Below are positions 1 through 10,566 of a DNA stretch of 64,000 nt, one piece after another (positions within the stretch are counted from its first letter, which is position 1; each line of letters opens with the position of its first letter). A model generated the notes under the pieces. That model saw only the letters and a list, made by a program, of their open reading frames with translations. It searched no databases and was not told the origin of the DNA. Made by a program: the position numbers and the translations under genes. The stretch spans positions 1 to 64,000 of the forward strand of contig JASWJB010000085.1 of the NCBI GenBank assembly GCA_032433595.1. The letters run 5' to 3'. Origin of the DNA: Conoideocrella luteorostrata. Taxonomy: Eukaryota; Ascomycota; Sordariomycetes; Hypocreales; Clavicipitaceae.

Positions 1-127
1 GTCGGGTTCGTTATCTAAGAAGAAGAAAAGAAGTCATAGTGGAAGGCGCGGTATCGCCGTATAAATATCGTGGCTTGAAGGTGACCACGTGACAGGCTTT
101 GTGGTGCTTGGCGGCGATATTCCAACA
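1..127 (-). mobile_element. Copia-like LTR (family A), cut by window edge
   Basis: Read on the minus strand it starts TGTTGGAATATCGCCGCCAAG at 127 and contains the family core: CACGTG, then a TATTTATACG TATA box, then a CT-rich run. It aligns with the LTR copies at 15780, 18564, 2272 and 35228. The 3' end lies left of the window, so I cannot tell a solo LTR from the start of a full element. The 5 bases next to the insertion (128-132, GTTAC) would be the target duplication. Confidence 0.8.
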
Positions 128-1639
128 GTTACGTATAAGATGTGGCTGCAATGCGAATATTTGATGGAGTATAGCGCATAATGCTGTTGTAAGACAGTTC
201 TGTTCTTCATTGTCTTTAAAAAAAAAGTAGCAAACGGTAACGGAAGTAGATGACTTGAGATCAATGTCAACAAGAGATTTGGCTAGGACTGATTTGCCAC
301 ATCCCGGATCCGCAGAGATCCAAAGGAGATCATTATGAACGGACTGTTTCCATCGGAGATATTGGGAGTTCTCGAGAACCCACAGGCATGTTCCTTTTAC
401 ACGGTCTGGATGAATTTTTTTGAACTCCTCGTAAGGCGAGGTTTTGAATGCTTGGTGGCATTCCTGCTGCTCTTTTGTTGTATCTCTCTGTTCGTTCTTG
501 AGGTGATGGGTCTCGCGCTGGCAGTCGGCTCTTTCCATGTTCTTGTTGACTTCTTTGATCTGGTCGACAAGTTCATCTACACAATAAAAATTAACGTTCT
601 CGTGCTTAAGGATCATCTCCTTGTGAAGAATGGAGTCAAGGCTACGTGAATGCTTGGACTTACTGTTGCACACTTCCGTGGCCAACTTTTGCTGAGAAAC
701 TTGGACTACAGGTACGTAGCTGAGTAGCTCTTTAGCATATGAGGCTGCCGCCAAAGCGGCGTATCCTTGCCACTGCTTATTCTTGTGTGAGTCGGCATAA
801 TCACAAATGCCACGTATGACTATACAAGGAAAATCCATCATCAGACCGGCAGCCTCCATTTCAAAACACATGATCCCTAGCTCCTTGCGAAGCCTCTCTC
901 TTATTTGCCCGCTTTTTATAACCGTATTTCCGGAAGCTATGAGGCCATAGTGCACTTGTGGGCTGGATTCGTGACGCACCGCCCTGACTTCTTCCCACTC
1001 CGGTAAACAGTCCTCACATGTAGCTGAATTCATGGGGTGTTCCCATTGAACTTGGAACAGTCGGTCTGTGGATGCGTCAGGTCGCCCAAAATTCCGCTTT
1101 GTGAGCGCATTTCTTGCCACCGCATTTTCGATATACACTGGATAACTCGGGTAATCTGCCAACAAGTTGGCCCTCATGTTGGCAACTGCAGTTAGTAGAG
1201 ACCGAGGCGGGCTGTTCAAAGAGCTGGTTCGTTGCAAGCCCTCTTCAACAACCTTTCCCATATCATATTGAAGCACTCCGCTGCAAGTGCCTTCTGGGTA
1301 GCTTACAACGATATCTCCCAATCGTATATCATGGCTAGTGGATGGAACGCCTCCTCCTATACCGACCATGAGCCCAATTCGCAGCGACTGAGAGAAGGTT
1401 CGCATCATGTTAATGGCCACAGTTGTGGCTGAAGTAGTGCCATGCTGTCCTCCGGGAAGGCCAGCAATCACGACAAGGTGCCTACCAACCCGACCCAGTA
1501 TATATAAGTTCTCATCTGCCCTGTCTTGCTCATCTAGTGTTCCAAAATTTTCATCCAGCATCTGCGTCGCTGCAGAAACCTCTACCGGCAAGGCACAGAT
1601 CCAGCCGATTTGGTACTCATCCCGACCCGGGGCGGCCAT
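11..1639 (-). CDS. PNP-NACHT NLR-like protein, truncated by an LTR
   Basis: 542-residue open frame. Residues ~8-310 are a purine/uridine phosphorylase (PNP_UDP_1) domain of the kind fused to fungal NLRs: a GIGGGVPS loop near residue 93, CFEMEAAGL near 257 and a RGICDYADSHK motif near 275. A charged linker follows, then the start of a NACHT ATPase with Walker A (ADPGCGKS) near residue 443 and a YFFFKDN strand. The frame enters the family-A LTR exactly at residue 505; the last 38 residues are LTR-encoded. Walker B, the sensor motifs and any C-terminal repeats are therefore gone. In intact relatives PNP-NACHT proteins are suspected self/non-self or death receptors; here the signalling ATPase cannot be complete. 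It may be a pseudogene or a PNP-only decoy. ATG at 1639 is the natural start, since it opens the conserved IGWICALPVE strand. Confidence 0.85.
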   Translation of the reverse strand: MAAPGRDEYQIGWICALPVEVSAATQMLDENFGTLDEQDRADENLYILGRVGRHLVVIAGLPGGQHGTTSATTVAINMMRTFSQSLRIGLMVGIGGGVPSTSHDIRLGDIVVSYPEGTCSGVLQYDMGKVVEEGLQRTSSLNSPPRSLLTAVANMRANLLADYPSYPVYIENAVARNALTKRNFGRPDASTDRLFQVQWEHPMNSATCEDCLPEWEEVRAVRHESSPQVHYGLIASGNTVIKSGQIRERLRKELGIMCFEMEAAGLMMDFPCIVIRGICDYADSHKNKQWQGYAALAAASYAKELLSYVPVVQVSQQKLATEVCNSKSKHSRSLDSILHKEMILKHENVNFYCVDELVDQIKEVNKNMERADCQRETHHLKNEQRDTTKEQQECHQAFKTSPYEEFKKIHPDRVKGTCLWVLENSQYLRWKQSVHNDLLWISADPGCGKSVLAKSLVDIDLKSSTSVTVCYFFFKDNEEQNCLTTALCAILHQIFALQPHLIRNCWNIAAKHHKACHVVTFKPRYLYGDTAPSTMTSFLLLR

Positions 1640-2271
1640 GGTGTTTATACTCGGATTATCAGTGATTGTCGCTTCTCGAAAGACGTCCTCTCCTGGTCTT
1701 CCGCTTCTTCGCGCCGCAAAAAAGGAAGTGCTAGTAATGTTCGCGGTCTTTCTAGTTTGCGCAGCGCCGATGGAATTTTCTTCTTGCTTGAACTCGCTCT
1801 GTGCGGGGAGAGATATGGTTACGAAAGTAGTCTGACGAAGTGGAGTCTGATTGGTGTCTTATGCGCCAGTCAGCCTTCAACCACATGCATCTGGACGTTG
1901 GGCATGCATAAGCGGTGGAGACGACGATTGAAGATTGTCCAAGTAATAAAGGGAGAACCTCATACATAATTGTTTTATTCTTGTTTTAGCTGTGTCCTAG
2001 ACCTACTAGAGATCTCCGCTATCGCAGGTTAGCGCAGAACCTCGCTAACAAGCGCAATCGTTAGTGCTGGATACTGCTATACTGTATTCTATAGTACTTA
2101 ATTCTATCTTCCTCTATCTACTGCCTGCAACTAGTTACATGCCTCATTGAGGTATAATAGCGTGCTCTTTAATGTACTTTGAGCTAGGGTCTACCTAAGG
2201 CTATCTCGGAGCTATGTCTGTAGATAGACGCGTTAGAGCGCGTTATCCATAATAGTCGCCTAATAGGTCAC

Positions 2272-2464
2272 TGTTGGAATCCCTCGTCAAGTATACGAGC
2301 AATCACGTGGCCACCCTAGCGCGCCTCTTTTATACGGCGCGCTCGGGTGCATTCCTCCTCTTCTTCTTCTCTCTTATATAGCTACGAATTGAATACTTTG
2401 TTTTACCTATTGCTTTGCGCAAGAACCTTTTGACGTCAAATCAGAAGCCCCTGTGCTTCCTACA
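2272..2464 (+). mobile_element. Solo LTR, family A (no clear TSD)
   Basis: Starts TGTTGGAATCCCTCGTCAAG and ends CTTCCTACA (TG...CA), 193 bp. It contains CACGTGGCCACC, a TTTTATACGG TATA box and a CT-rich run. It is closest to the copy at 35228. Flanks are GTCAC and GCCAA, so no target duplication remains. Confidence 0.75.
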
Positions 2465-2631
2465 GCCAAAGATTTACTAGTAAGAACACAAAAGTTTAGG
2501 TGTTTTCAAAAATTTGTTCTGTGCTGGTGGTGATGTTCACAACTACTGTAGCAAAATAAGTACCTTTCATAGTTATAGTTCTAGTAGTTTACACTTTCCT
2601 TGTCTTAACTACTAAATAAACATGTTGAAAG

Positions 2632-2900
2632 GAGAATTGCTTCTGTCAGGAAGATCAGGGCCGTAAATAGCTAGATTAGTGAGGGAATTATTAAGCAACT
2701 GAACGAGCTAAAGGATGACTACAGGAGGTTTTCAGCTGTGCAGGGCATCACGGAATCCGAAGAAATCTGACGGGTTAGTTGAATCTAGGCATAAAAGAAG
2801 GAATTCCCTGTCAATTTGGAAGGCAAAAGATATCATTAATTTCATCATTTTCTATTTATTCCTATTGGTTTTCCACTGCAATTGCTCTAGCCTCAATAAC
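2632..2900 (+). repeat. Dispersed repeat E, copy 1
   Basis: The opening ~55 bp (GAGAATTGCTTCTGTCAGGA...) matches 61629 onward with few mismatches. A second matching block around 2860-2895 (TTCCACTGCAATTGCT) pairs with about 61930-61955. The element type is unknown. Confidence 0.5.
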
Positions 2901-5841
2901 GTAACAAAACACCGTCTCCACAACGGTGCTTAAATCCGCCAGCACGCTAATACGTTTCTGAATTGTGTTAATTCTCTTTATCCTCGTCTGTATCCTCGTC
3001 TTCAAAATGTCGCTTCATAAAACCAAAGAAGCTTCACAATCCCAACAACACCCGTTTCGTCAGGTTTAGTATCATCTCCTGGCGCTATTGCAGGAATGTC
3101 GTAAGGCTCAGTGTTATGCCTTATCGCATCTGCTAAGGGGAGAAGAAAGGCACGATCTAAATGGCGGCCCTTGGTGGCTCAAAATCCCTTTCCGAGCTGC
3201 TTCTTCAGGACAGTTGGGTCGGTCCGATTCTCATGTCTCCAAGCTACTTTAAGCTCTGCCACAACAAATAAGAAGTAGAGGTAACGTGGCCTTGGCCTCA
3301 TACTAGTTGTCACACAAAAAATGGCGTAGCCAGAGGCCACTTTTGATGTGTACTTATGACCCTTAAGTGGGCTCATATTTTGCTGCGACATCAGTATTCA
3401 AGAAGAGTCGCTTGCCCTCAAGGTCTCTTGACCCTTTTCTGTGCATTAATCGGTTATGCTTCGAGATGGTGAAGATTCTGAAGACTAGAATCGCGTTGTT
3501 TGGTTTTCTTGCTCGACGTTCTTTGTATATTGCCGCCGCACGCCGCTACACACATCGCACATCCGCAAGTCCACTACTGTAACCCGGTATTATTGGTCAA
3601 TGTTCTCCGGCAGGTACAGCCGTCATTTAATGTATTTTTGTCATCATCAGATAAGTCCATGAGAGACAGCGAAAAGAATAAAAATAAAATAAAAATAAAA
3701 AATATAATAAAACAAAATTAAACTCTAGCTAAATATTCTGCTCGTTTAAGGACATCAGAAGATGTGATTACGATCCTACGATGTTGGTTTACATTGATTG
3801 AATTGTCCTGTGGTCGGCCTCCGTTGACCTGATTTCTCGTCATACACGGCGCGCACGATTGCTTGGTAGCAACTAAAAATGGAAGCTTTGAACCCTTCCA
3901 CAGCAGATAAATAGGAGCAATAGGAAACTATCGAATTCAACAAATTCGCCAGGTCTAGCCTTTAGTTCAGTGGGTATGCCGGAACTTTTGTGTTCATACA
4001 TTGATATTAATCCATAATAGCATCGTCGACGGGAACGTGGTCGTTGAGGAAGATGCTGACGTGTTGTGGGTCGCTTGGAGGACTGTGATGTCATATCCAA
4101 CGCCCCAGGGCTGGAAATAGTCGCCGCTCCCTGGACCTGTTCATTTATTAAGAAGGTCAGCCGCATCACCCAGAGTATCAGTCAGCTTACGATGCTGCCG
4201 ACGATGTGGCCTGTATCTCTCGGTTTATCACGGTTAAAAATGCGAACGGGACGGTCAGGTTTCAAATGATTCAGAAGTGAGGACATCAGTACAAGGCGCT
4301 TTGTCCAGTTGAGGTTTCTGCAGGAAACAGACGAACTCTTCCGGCGGACACACGAGTTATCTTTTCAAGGCGGCTGGATCGCGCAGTAGTGCAGCTCGGG
4401 GCTCTTGAATACCGTCGCAGCGTAAGCCGATAAGGTGCCCTGGGAGATCATGATGGTCGGAGAGTAAGATTCTATAACGAATCATGGATGTTTCCGCCTG
4501 GATCCAAACATCCAGCTCTACTGACATCGCCCTTTTGTTCGAGGTCTCTTGAGCCATACCGACAGACTATTTATCTTTGAATTCGGAGGCTTCGATTGAT
4601 CTTTGTCTGCCTTTGCTGTCAAGAGGAGTTCAGAGAGTAGGCATGGATTTTATTTATAAAAGTGTTTCTGCACGGCCACTCGAAGCTGGATTGGTGAATT
4701 TTACGCTGGAATTTTAATAGCTTGTACATGCAAGACTGAAATGGTCTATTCTTGCCCCCAGTGGGTTACGTCTAGCCATTCCTGTCTTGCTCGTTGCTGT
4801 AGGCCTACATCTAAGTCGTGATCGAGACAGGTGTTGGATGGCCCGTGTGTGAGAAAGTGTGGACTACACGGTCAGTGTCATAAGGATTATGTGCCCTCTG
4901 GGCACAGGGCAGGAAGCTATGACAAGGTCGCTTAGGAAATTATGGGACTATAGACGAACGGTCCCCTGCCTGCCTCTCTGCAAGGCAGTGTACGGAGGTT
5001 TTTTTGTATGCGACGCCAGGATAACGGTGGGCGAGGTTTAGCTCTTACGTCCGAGCGATACCTCGTGATATCTTCGTTTAACAAACAAAGATTTTCAAGT
5101 CTACTTCTCAAATGGTTTAAAGGTCATTCAATGTACAATGACTGTGCTAGAATTGGCGCTAAGACACCGGTGAACGACTTGGCAGCAAACCAAATCCGCC
5201 AGGAACTCCTGTACCCGCCTGGACCGCTGTAGTGGCGCAGTTCTGATTTCAGCTCTGTGTCTAAAACTGATTTACTACAAATTTACGGATTTGAATGACT
5301 ACCCTCCTTGGTGGAACACGAAGTACCGAAATATGTGGTCGGATTTATGGACGAGGTCATAATCCCGAGTGGCTTGGATAACCGCCAAGCCCCGTGTCAT
5401 CAGGTTCGTCGATCAAATAAGCAGAGAAATTGCTGACAGTTGCACAGGGTACCCACTTAGTTATTCATAAAAATAAGCTTCTCGAGGCACCACCAACGGT
5501 AGACAACACACATGTCACGGCAAGTAATACGTGCCATGGTACCCTCGGCCTTTGATTAGACGAATCCTGGTTAGCGTTTGGGGGCTTAACGTGTGTTAGT
5601 GATTCCTTGGTGACGCTATGACGTCTGACACCCATGCAAGCACAACTCCCGCGACAAATGGGCAGCAAATACAATCGGGGAACCATTTGCGCGCAGTACA
5701 GATCTCAAAAGTATTTAAACATTGTGACTTTCATGTAATGCCCTCAATCCAGGTCAAACAGGTCCGCAACACAACCAGCATCATTACTGAGCCAACACAG
5801 ATTCACCAATCTCTATATTCAAATTTAAACAATCTACAAGA

Positions 5842-6003
5842 ATGCTTTCAATCAAAACCATCACCATCTTTGTCGCCGCTTCGATGATGGGCATCGCGAT
5901 TGCTGCTCCACAGAGAGGCCCGTACTGTTATCGTCAGGGTGAATGCCCACGCGGCAGGAGATGCGACCTGTCCTATCCAGGAATCGGTGGCCGATGCGTC
6001 TAG
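5842..6003 (+). CDS. Small secreted cysteine-rich peptide (53 aa)
   Basis: ATG at 5842 opens a 53-residue frame. Residues 1-22 are a clear signal peptide (a hydrophobic stretch rich in Ile/Val/Ala, ending AIAA before PQRG). The mature ~31 residues are basic, with four cysteines at 29, 35, 41 and 52, a spacing suited to two disulfides. This resembles fungal small secreted effector or antimicrobial peptides in general form; I recognise no named family. A TATTTAAA box lies about 130 bp upstream. The frame stops at TAG (6001-6003), yet remains open and cysteine-rich beyond it (next entry). It is too short for most gene callers. Confidence 0.65.
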   Translation: MLSIKTITIFVAASMMGIAIAAPQRGPYCYRQGECPRGRRCDLSYPGIGGRCV

Positions 6004-6183
6004 AGTGCCTCACCAAGAACCATCCGAAACGCAGTGGCAATGAGCAGTGGGCCGCGAGGGAATTTTTGCAATTGCAGTAACCGGGGCTGCGGGTACTGTG
6101 TGAATTTTGGATACGAGTCTATACAGATGGGGAGCTTCTCATGTGTTGAAAGAAGTTATTCAGGAGATAGACGATGTCAATAA
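6004..6183 (+). other. In-frame Cys-rich continuation after the TAG
   Basis: Directly after the TAG the same frame stays open for 59 codons to TAA (6181-6183). Its last ~40 codons hold six cysteines, in CNC, GCGYC and two single-Cys contexts. An ATG lies in frame at 6040. This could be the lost C-terminal part of a longer secreted protein, a readthrough product, or a second exon. No good splice pair removes the TAG: the best candidate intron would be about 35-46 nt, with a poor donor. Confidence 0.4.
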
Positions 6184-6726
6184 ACGCCCGGCGATGTTAC
6201 AGACAGCTTAATCACTCTCCATCTACCTACTATGACCTATCTTCCAGTGTGTGATCTTATAATGACAAGTAGGGAGGCTAGAGTGTGAGGCTATAACTAT
6301 ACCTTACGTTAATGATAAACTACTTATTTATCTAGCTACTTAACGACGTGTCTCCTAGATCTATTACCGGCAGCAATGACCAGCGCGATACAATATCGAG
6401 CACCTGCCCAGACTTAGACGGAACAAATAACATCGCAAATCACAGTTGATAAGTCAAAATAGCGTAGGAGGAAGGGCAAGAATAATTATCTCAAGCCGAC
6501 TAACATGCAGTGTGAACTTCTTTGTAAATACATTGTGTGTCTCAGACTCTTCTACATGCAAACGCCGGTACGCTGTCTCCTTCCTTTTTGGGAATTCCTG
6601 TCCATGTTTCTCTGATAATGGCCGCTTTGACCAGTGCTTCACTCGTCTTGGAAACAGGAGTTTCTTCTCTTGCAGAGCTTACAGCTATTGATGCATCACG
6701 CAGCATATCTTGTGATACTTTTAACA
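6184..6726. other. Intergenic
   Basis: Gap between the Cys-rich peptide and the convergent 3' end of the minus-strand secreted protein. No gene or repeat is recognised. Confidence 0.5.
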
Positions 6727-7866
6727 TTATTCTGTGACGGTTTCGTTTAGATTCATAATGTTTGCGTCATCAAGTTTATGGTCTGTGGTGTCGCTATACA
6801 CCAGTTTCCACTCGTTCCTGTTGGAATAGATATTATTTCGGAGCACGATGATCCTCATGCCGTCGTCGTATCTCCCTTTCTTGGCCCTAGCACCGTTCGC
6901 TACATTTTTGTTCTTGAGCGGCCTCTCGATCAAGATCTCTGTTTTCTTTGGCTTTCCGTCGTCCAAAAACAAGGGAGTCGTTATTGAGCAGGGAAAATTG
7001 TTCTTATAGTCGATCTTGAACATGCCTTCGTCAGGCTGCCAAACACCATCGACGATTTTAGCCGGGAGCAGCCTGTCCACTTTATAACCAGTATTGCGGT
7101 GCGTCACGGTGTAATAAGTATTTGTAAGATTCATAGGGTCTCTTAGACGCCCATGAACGGATGGGAAGGATAAATTCCTGCTCAGAAAACCGCCTGCCTC
7201 CAACTCCTGGTGTTCAAAGGGCAAGTAAGCTTGTTGGAGGTTGTATCGGAGATTTGCTTCGCAGACTGGGTCTAGCAGAGGAATGACGGGGCATTTTCCC
7301 TTTAGTTGTGCAACATATGTCCAAGTTTGCACAGAGCATATAGTAGCCGGGGGGCACTCATAGGTTTGACTGACTTCTTCCAGGAACTCGCTCTCCTTAC
7401 TGGTCCCCTTGCTCTGGTCCGCGGAGTTCGTATTGGTTATGGAAAGAGTGGCTGATGCGCTGTGGCCAATGAAACCGACATTGACGGAGGCTTCGCTTCC
7501 GGCGCTCAGGGAGTTTCCCACTTGCCATCCGACGGAAGAACTGTCTACTACAGCGGTGGATTTCTTGATGTCAATTGCGGCAGAGTGAGACCCGGTGATT
7601 AGCTCATAGTCTTCGTGAGCCATAATGTCGATAGCAAGACCGTCAACATCCAGGTTAAAACGTTGTCGGAGGTAATAACAAAGTTTCAGATGGCTGTCTG
7701 CATAAGGCATAGGCTGCGCTAGAATAATTTTCTTAAGATGATCAACATTTGCTTGAGCTATTGCTATATCGCTGATCAAAAGTCCTAGGTGGTTAATGTC
7801 TCGGGACTGCAAAGCGACCACACTCAGAATGTAAATCAGGAACACAAACACTGATTTAGACGGCAT
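6727..7866 (-). CDS. Secreted protein, aerolysin-like architecture, paralogue 1
   Basis: 379 residues from ATG 7866. I chose this start because it begins directly with a signal peptide (PSKSVFVFLIYILSVVALQS); an upstream in-frame ATG at 7932 would bury it. The mature chain has an N-terminal part with a DSHLKLCYYLR motif. A Ser/Thr-rich stretch of alternating small polar and hydrophobic residues follows (about residues 115-175). Then comes an ECPPATICSVQTWTYV block and a C-terminal beta-rich domain. An alternating beta-hairpin followed by a PP-T-V-T-type strand is what ETX/MTX2/aerolysin-type beta-pore proteins look like; I infer that fold, with no named family match. Five or more conserved cysteines suit secretion. 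It is about 40-45% identical by eye to the divergent neighbour at 9078. A toxin/defence role is a guess. Confidence 0.7.
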   Translation of the reverse strand: MPSKSVFVFLIYILSVVALQSRDINHLGLLISDIAIAQANVDHLKKIILAQPMPYADSHLKLCYYLRQRFNLDVDGLAIDIMAHEDYELITGSHSAAIDIKKSTAVVDSSSVGWQVGNSLSAGSEASVNVGFIGHSASATLSITNTNSADQSKGTSKESEFLEEVSQTYECPPATICSVQTWTYVAQLKGKCPVIPLLDPVCEANLRYNLQQAYLPFEHQELEAGGFLSRNLSFPSVHGRLRDPMNLTNTYYTVTHRNTGYKVDRLLPAKIVDGVWQPDEGMFKIDYKNNFPCSITTPLFLDDGKPKKTEILIERPLKNKNVANGARAKKGRYDDGMRIIVLRNNIYSNRNEWKLVYSDTTDHKLDDANIMNLNETVTE

Positions 7867-9077
7867 ATTTGCATGATAATAGTGCGCATACGGCCTTGTC
7901 AAAGTGATGTTGTCGAGGGGCAACAAGACCACCGTGAGCTGGGTCTGGTACAGAGCAATAGGGAGTGAAATGCCGGGAGAAGAAATAGATAGTGTTTAGG
8001 TTAACACTTTGGGGAGACATGAATTTATGACTTAATCAAAAGCTCGTGCTTTCGTAAGTTTTTAAAATACGGAAATCTATTCGTCGGCCCCAAAAATTAT
8101 AGGAGAGTGCAATCGGAACATGAAAACCACGGATGCGTTAACACATGGGACCCATTCCAACCAAAAAACGGCCTATCCGGACCGCCTATTGAATCACGAG
8201 TCATAGAAGCATGCCGGAAAGCAAAAAGAATAGAAGAACGAGTGAAGGAGTTTGCCGGGCATGGCGGTCTCGAACGATCCGTATCCTTGCTCCACCATTA
8301 TATTGCCAAGCGCCCCATTGCCTCCGCCCACTCCTCTGCTACCCGGCCCTCGCTTCATCCCGTGATGTAGCTGCTCATATATTCTTGTTTGTTCAAGAAT
8401 GGTCCAATCATCTGGGAATCGTGCGCTCTGGAATGCTACTCTCGGTAGCTGCCGCAGCTACTGGATGGAACAGGTTGGATTTAGAGACTTGTTCTCCCAA
8501 GATCCTCTGCATGCGGCACCTTCAAAAAGCCTCGGAGCTATTGTGGATATATAATTGAGCACATGATGCATAATATGACTCTGGCAAATATGAAGCGAAA
8601 ATTTCATCCAATGCTAATAAGAGCCTCAATTTGTCTAGATTGCAGTGTTGTTTTTGTGATGCTCCACAGGAATCTTAATGACTTATTGCACATTGTATAA
8701 TTACTGGCCCCATACTAATGCCTGGCCTTTCATTATTAAGGAATAACAATAATGATACAGCAGTGGGGTTGAAACTGTATAATATCAATATGTTCTTACG
8801 ACCTACAGCTTAAGACTAGTATGCGTCCTATGACGACGAGTGGAGGCCTACAGCAGGTTCAGTAAGAGCAATACAAGTCTTTCGGAATTTCCCTCGTCAG
8901 GTTTTTCAGACATAAGTAGCCACTTTGAAGTCTGAATCAGGATAAAAGGATTAGCGTTTAGCCTTCCATTAAGTATCGACAAGTTGCAATAACTCTGCAA
9001 GTTTAAATAGCGTCTTGGCCACCCCAACAGCAAAACAACGACAGTGCCGAAAGCCTTTAATCGTACGTTTGAGCAAC
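7867..9077. promoter_or_regulatory. Shared divergent promoter of the two secreted paralogues
   Basis: 1.2 kb separates the two divergent starts, so both genes probably share control elements. Open frames here (8107-8558) lack an ATG and any recognisable domain. Confidence 0.4.
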
Positions 9078-10121
9078 ATGCATCTCAAGCAAAATCTTTT
9101 GCCCTTTATATTCGCACTAGGCGCCTTTGGTGACCTAGATACTCGAAACGTCCCCTTCGTCAAGCCCGATTTTTACAAGACGCCAGCAGCCAGATCAACC
9201 ATTAGACGCCTGACAAAATATATAAAGGCCCAACCACCTTCCCATATGGACAGTCATCTCCAAGACTGCTATTATTTGCGCTCAAGTGTTTTGGCTGACC
9301 CAGACGGCATTAATATCGATATCATAGCCCATGAGGATCGCGAAGTAACATCAGGATCACGTGCGGCAACTATTGATATCACCAAATCAACAGCTAAGAT
9401 AGATAAATTATCTAGTGGGTGGCGAGTCGAAGGATCTACCAACTTTGGAGTCGGATCTGTTATGGTCCTTGGGTTTTCTGGTAACGGTGCGTCAATGGCC
9501 ATCTCGATGGACAATACCAAGTATGGGGCCGAAGAGGGAAGCACCAGTCGACAGACAGAGGTTCAGGAAGATGTTAGCTATAAGTTTGTTTGCCCGCCAC
9601 ATACCACTTGTTCTGTGCAGACATGGACCTATGTCGCAAAGTTGAAAGGAACATGTCCTGTTACACCCATATTCGACCCGGTGTGTAACGATGCGAGTCC
9701 TAATTTCGTACGCAAGGGCTATAACCAATACGAATATGACATTCTACGGGATGGGGGTTATTTGAGAAGAAATATATCGTTTCCAGCGGCTCATGGTCGT
9801 TTAAACGACCCCTTGACGCTGAAAAGCCATTACAACATAACTCTACGACAGAACGGCGAGGCTGTGTACCGAACACTTCCAGCCAAAATTGCAAACGGAG
9901 TGTGGTGGCACGACGAAAGTCAGTACAAGGTTGACTATAAGATGGCGGGTGCATGTCAGGTGAGTGCGCCGCTGTTTCTAGAGGGGGGAAAGCCCAAGAG
10001 GACACAGGTCATCGTCGAAAGACCAAACAAGCCTAAGTCTAAGGTCGCTAGGGCGGCTGCCGAATCAGAGCATGCGTACTCCGATATCAAGATAACGATA
10101 CTTGAACAAAATTTGGAATAA
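9078..10121 (+). CDS. Secreted protein, aerolysin-like architecture, paralogue 2
   Basis: 347 residues from ATG 9078, which opens a signal peptide (HLKQNLLPFIFALGAFG). An earlier in-frame start would put 21 basic residues before it. It is colinear with the 6727-7866 protein: MDSHLQDCYYLR, a GSRAATIDITKSTAKID stretch, an alternating Ser/Gly hairpin-like region, CPPHTTCSVQTWTYVAKLKG, then NISFPAAHGRL and LPAKIANGVW. Cysteine positions are conserved. It ends about 25 residues earlier than its sister, lacking the tail after the last beta strand. There are no introns. The head-to-head arrangement of diverged copies suggests an old inverted duplication with both copies kept open, hence probably both functional. 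Confidence 0.7.
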   Translation: MHLKQNLLPFIFALGAFGDLDTRNVPFVKPDFYKTPAARSTIRRLTKYIKAQPPSHMDSHLQDCYYLRSSVLADPDGINIDIIAHEDREVTSGSRAATIDITKSTAKIDKLSSGWRVEGSTNFGVGSVMVLGFSGNGASMAISMDNTKYGAEEGSTSRQTEVQEDVSYKFVCPPHTTCSVQTWTYVAKLKGTCPVTPIFDPVCNDASPNFVRKGYNQYEYDILRDGGYLRRNISFPAAHGRLNDPLTLKSHYNITLRQNGEAVYRTLPAKIANGVWWHDESQYKVDYKMAGACQVSAPLFLEGGKPKRTQVIVERPNKPKSKVARAAAESEHAYSDIKITILEQNLE

Positions 10122-10269
10122 AAATGTCACAAGTAGGCAGCTATGGTCATCTGATAAGTGGAGTTATCCTTGTATTCTAGTTATTCCGACGAGTAATTAG
10201 ACATCTTATTGTGGATATTTCCAGTTAGGGATTAGTCATTGAATTCGTTATCGTCGGAGATCTCGTCTT

Positions 10270-10533
10270 ACAGGCGTCAGAGGCGTTGTTTCGAGAACGC
10301 CTGAGACGTTGCATGATAAAATCCCTATTCCCTGTGACAAAGAAGCTTGCTGGGGGTCATGCAAGTTCCTAAATGCCTTTGAACCAGACGTCGCAGAAGG
10401 GGAGAATGCAATCTGTGGAGCGATTCAGGATACGAACAAAGCGAACGATAAGCTCTTTGTGATTACACGTAACCAGAATCGAGGCGGCTTGCCCCCGTCA
10501 TGGTACCTTCGACATGCGCAAAAAGGGTCATGC
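10270..10533 (+). other. Orphan coding-like segment
   Basis: After a possible acceptor (TCTTACAG at 10265-10272) the frame is open for about 87 codons, ending at TGA near 10534. It contains a CDKEACWGSC cluster and a mixed, protein-like composition. There is no ATG in front. It could be a last exon of something unseen or a gene remnant. Confidence 0.25.
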
Positions 10534-10566
10534 TGATTGGAGGCTGATTGGGTCGAGTACTATTGG

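Larger units (their letters stand above)
1640..5841. other. Long gene-poor stretch
   Basis: Holds an LTR (2272-2464), a diverged repeat (about 2632-2900) and an A-rich run (3660-3720). Short open frames at 3179-3391 and 4357-4557, both minus strand, look mildly protein-like but match nothing I recognise. I see no convincing gene. Confidence 0.5.

Noticed and set aside
8107..8558. Overlapping open frames between the two secreted paralogues
   Set aside because: No ATG for the longer reading, no domain, no splice signals.
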